From Deltaproteobacteria bacterium (GTDB taxonomy: Bacteria > Desulfobacterota > Desulfarculia > Adiutricales > Adiutricaceae): DNA of 35,861 nucleotides. The number at the start of each line of letters is the position of its first letter. Position 1 is the first letter of the stretch. The position numbers and the translations under genes were made by a program. This document shows positions 34,878-35,861 of this stretch, in pieces. Location of the stretch: the NCBI GenBank assembly GCA_031264185.1, contig JAISEL010000015.1, positions 1-35,861 of the forward strand. The letters are read 5' to 3'. The notes under the pieces are model-generated. The model did not search any database, was not told the origin of the DNA, and was given only the letters and a program-made list of their open reading frames with translations.

Positions 34878-34899
34878 TTATGAACATTTTTGTTCATAA
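34878..34899. repeat. Palindrome TTATGAACA-TTTT-TGTTCATAA after a G-run
   Basis: 9-bp perfect arms with a TTTT loop, preceded by five G and a GGCGG-like flank, as at 32944-32961 but with different arm sequence. Confidence 0.65.
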
Positions 34900-35003
34900 C
34901 TACAAAATCAACGTCTGATGTAAAAACCCGGCCGGGGCGGTTCGGGCAAAATTGACCAAAGCCCCCCGGCGGCCGTCCGATGAAACGGCCGGGGCTCGGT
35001 GGC

Positions 35004-35228
35004 CTAACCGGTCAAAGCCTCCTCCGGCGGATTGCCGGGCCGGCCGGGGGGCTTCCGGTTGACCGCTTCCTTAAACCATAAATTTAAGGCCTCCCGGCTG
35101 GAGTACCACCGGCCGGTTATTCTTACGGCCGGGAATCCGGGCAGCTTCAGAAACTTTCTGAGCGTGTTCTCTCCCATGTTCAGGTAGGCGCATAAGTCCT
35201 TCAGTCCGGTAATATGATCCTTTTCCAT
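35004..35228 (-). CDS. AlpA/excisionase-like helix-turn-helix protein
   Basis: A 74-residue DNA-binding protein. LKDLCAYLNMGENTLRKFLK is a helix-turn-helix with the MerR-like winged-helix pattern, and FPAVRITGRWYSSREALNLWF is the typical 'FPA-R-GR-W---ALDAWL' wing and second helix of AlpA and excisionase proteins. A basic Pro/Gly-rich tail follows. A G-rich site (AGGGGGGAG) sits just before the ATG. In P4-type islands and prophages such proteins direct excision or control the integrase; here the integrase is dead. Confidence 0.82.
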   Translation of the reverse strand: MEKDHITGLKDLCAYLNMGENTLRKFLKLPGFPAVRITGRWYSSREALNLWFKEAVNRKPPGRPGNPPEEALTG

Positions 35229-35456
35229 GCTCCCCCCTGGCGGCCGGCTCCGTAAGCTTAAACCGGCGGAGCCTGCGCTTAACTTAGTTTAACTGCCCGG
35301 CGGCCGTGGCCGGGGGTCTGCCGCCTTCCGGATCAGCCCCCGGACATAAAGGCGGCCTGAAAACAGGTAAGCTTATAATAGTAGTGTACCGGGAAGGCCT
35401 TCAGTTTGAACAGCATCATCCGGGCCGTTTTTCCCGGCTGCGGATTCTCCGCCCGG

Positions 35457-35861
35457 TCACCGGCCGGGAACGGTGCCGCCGGAAGGCCCGGTTAAAGGCT
35501 TGGCCCGCCCCCCGGCCTTCCCCAGCGGCCCGGCCGCCCTCGGCTCCGGCTCCGATTCGTCGGCATAGCTCCGGTCCTGGCTCCAGATGTCCAGCCATTC
35601 GGCTACGGTCTTCTTCCACCAGCTGTTAAGGTCCGGCAGTTTAGCCGGGTCGCCCTTCAGCAGCGCCAGAACTTTGGGGCCGGTCAGGACCCAGAGCGTC
35701 TCCAGCTCCCGCTTGAAGAAAGCTATCCGGGCGGCCAGCTCGCGGCCTACCTGGTCTCTGGCTATCAGCCTGCCCTGCTCCAGCTCCAGCTTGAGCCGCG
35801 CCCTCTCGTTCTGAAGGCGGCGGCTCTCGGTGTCCTCCCTGAGCTTGGCCTGGGCCAGGTC
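35457..35861 (-). CDS. Partial phage terminase small subunit-like protein (N-terminus beyond right edge)
   Basis: An open frame enters from the right edge and ends at TGA 35457-35459, 134 codons with no internal stop. The first 30 visible residues form a charged coiled-coil (DLAQAKLREDTESRRLQNER, ARLKLELEQGRL), then VGRELAARIAFFKRELETLW, and a tail rich in Pro/Gly. This resembles the second half of Nu1/terminase small-subunit proteins, where a 'YLRE/KLRE-TE-ARL-KAQAEK-ELEL' segment follows the DNA-binding domain. The HTH part would lie outside the window. It reads toward the AlpA-like gene on the same strand. It has no internal Met start and could be missed by gene callers. Confidence 0.6.
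   Translation of the reverse strand, partial: DLAQAKLREDTESRRLQNERARLKLELEQGRLIARDQVGRELAARIAFFKRELETLWVLTGPKVLALLKGDPAKLPDLNSWWKKTVAEWLDIWSQDRSYADESEPEPRAAGPLGKAGGRAKPLTGPSGGTVPGR

Larger units (their letters stand above)
33928..35003 (+). other. GC-rich, repeat-bearing region without convincing genes
   Basis: It contains a GCCTCCC/GGGAGGC hairpin (34164-34188), four copies of a GGTCAGGCTTCC-like repeat (34455-34618) and a palindrome (34878-34899). Frames here are low-complexity (Gly, Pro, Ser, Arg) and lack start signals. Confidence 0.4.

Noticed and set aside
34676-34897. Reverse frame beginning inside the 34878-34899 palindrome
   Set aside because: The ATG is part of the palindrome, and the product is Pro/Arg-rich low complexity.

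Overview
The window looks like a chromosomal segment of a Gram-negative deltaproteobacterium (Desulfobacterota-like). This is inferred from the style of the housekeeping genes: a NtrB/NtrC-type pair with a sigma-54 GAFTGA activator, a fused IspDF enzyme, an HDOD protein, a class A RNase P RNA and a periplasmic OB-fold protein. No rRNA or tRNA is present to confirm it. Conserved single-copy genes alternate with mobile-element debris and long stretches without genes, as expected of a genome with active IS turnover and gene decay.

Layout. 1-1482: IS1634-like transposase broken by one stop. 1647-4662: promoter, cobalamin riboswitch and terminator in front of an AzgA/NCS2-type purine permease, then a CCA-adding tRNA nucleotidyltransferase. 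4816-5888: badly frameshifted IS1-like transposase. 6029-12005: purA, a soluble GAF-PAS histidine kinase overlapping its sigma-54 response regulator, and a polytopic membrane protein that may be a catalytically dead M48 peptidase relative. 12211-17970: long-leader rho, an HDOD protein overlapping RNase HI, rnpB, ispDF and a convergent YgiW-like periplasmic protein. 17971-22269: mostly gene-free DNA enclosing a two-gene AT-rich island (19362-20389) that resembles a toxin-antitoxin module with a nucleotidyltransferase-fold protein, plus a candidate small RNA unit. 22270-27095: a MerR regulator, rsmB, and an ABC importer operon (binding protein, ATPase, permease) with its own good sigma-70 promoter. 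27187-30308: remnants, and a Rpn/PD-(D/E)XK transposase-like gene split by a complete IS630-family element. 30585-35861: a degraded P4-type integrase, then a very GC-rich, gene-poor mobile element (cryptic prophage or island) with an AlpA-like regulator, an unknown protein and a terminase-small-subunit-like protein running off the right edge.

How the genes fit together. The core genes serve tRNA maturation (cca, rnpB), rRNA methylation (rsmB), purine synthesis and uptake (purA, permease), isoprenoid synthesis (ispDF), transcription termination (rho) and signalling. The most unusual regulatory link is B12 control of a nucleobase permease. The best candidates for an undescribed system are the 19362-20389 gene pair and the membrane protein at 10773-12005. 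The best mobile-DNA observation is the IS630 insertion: removing the element and one TA copy restores the host reading frame exactly.
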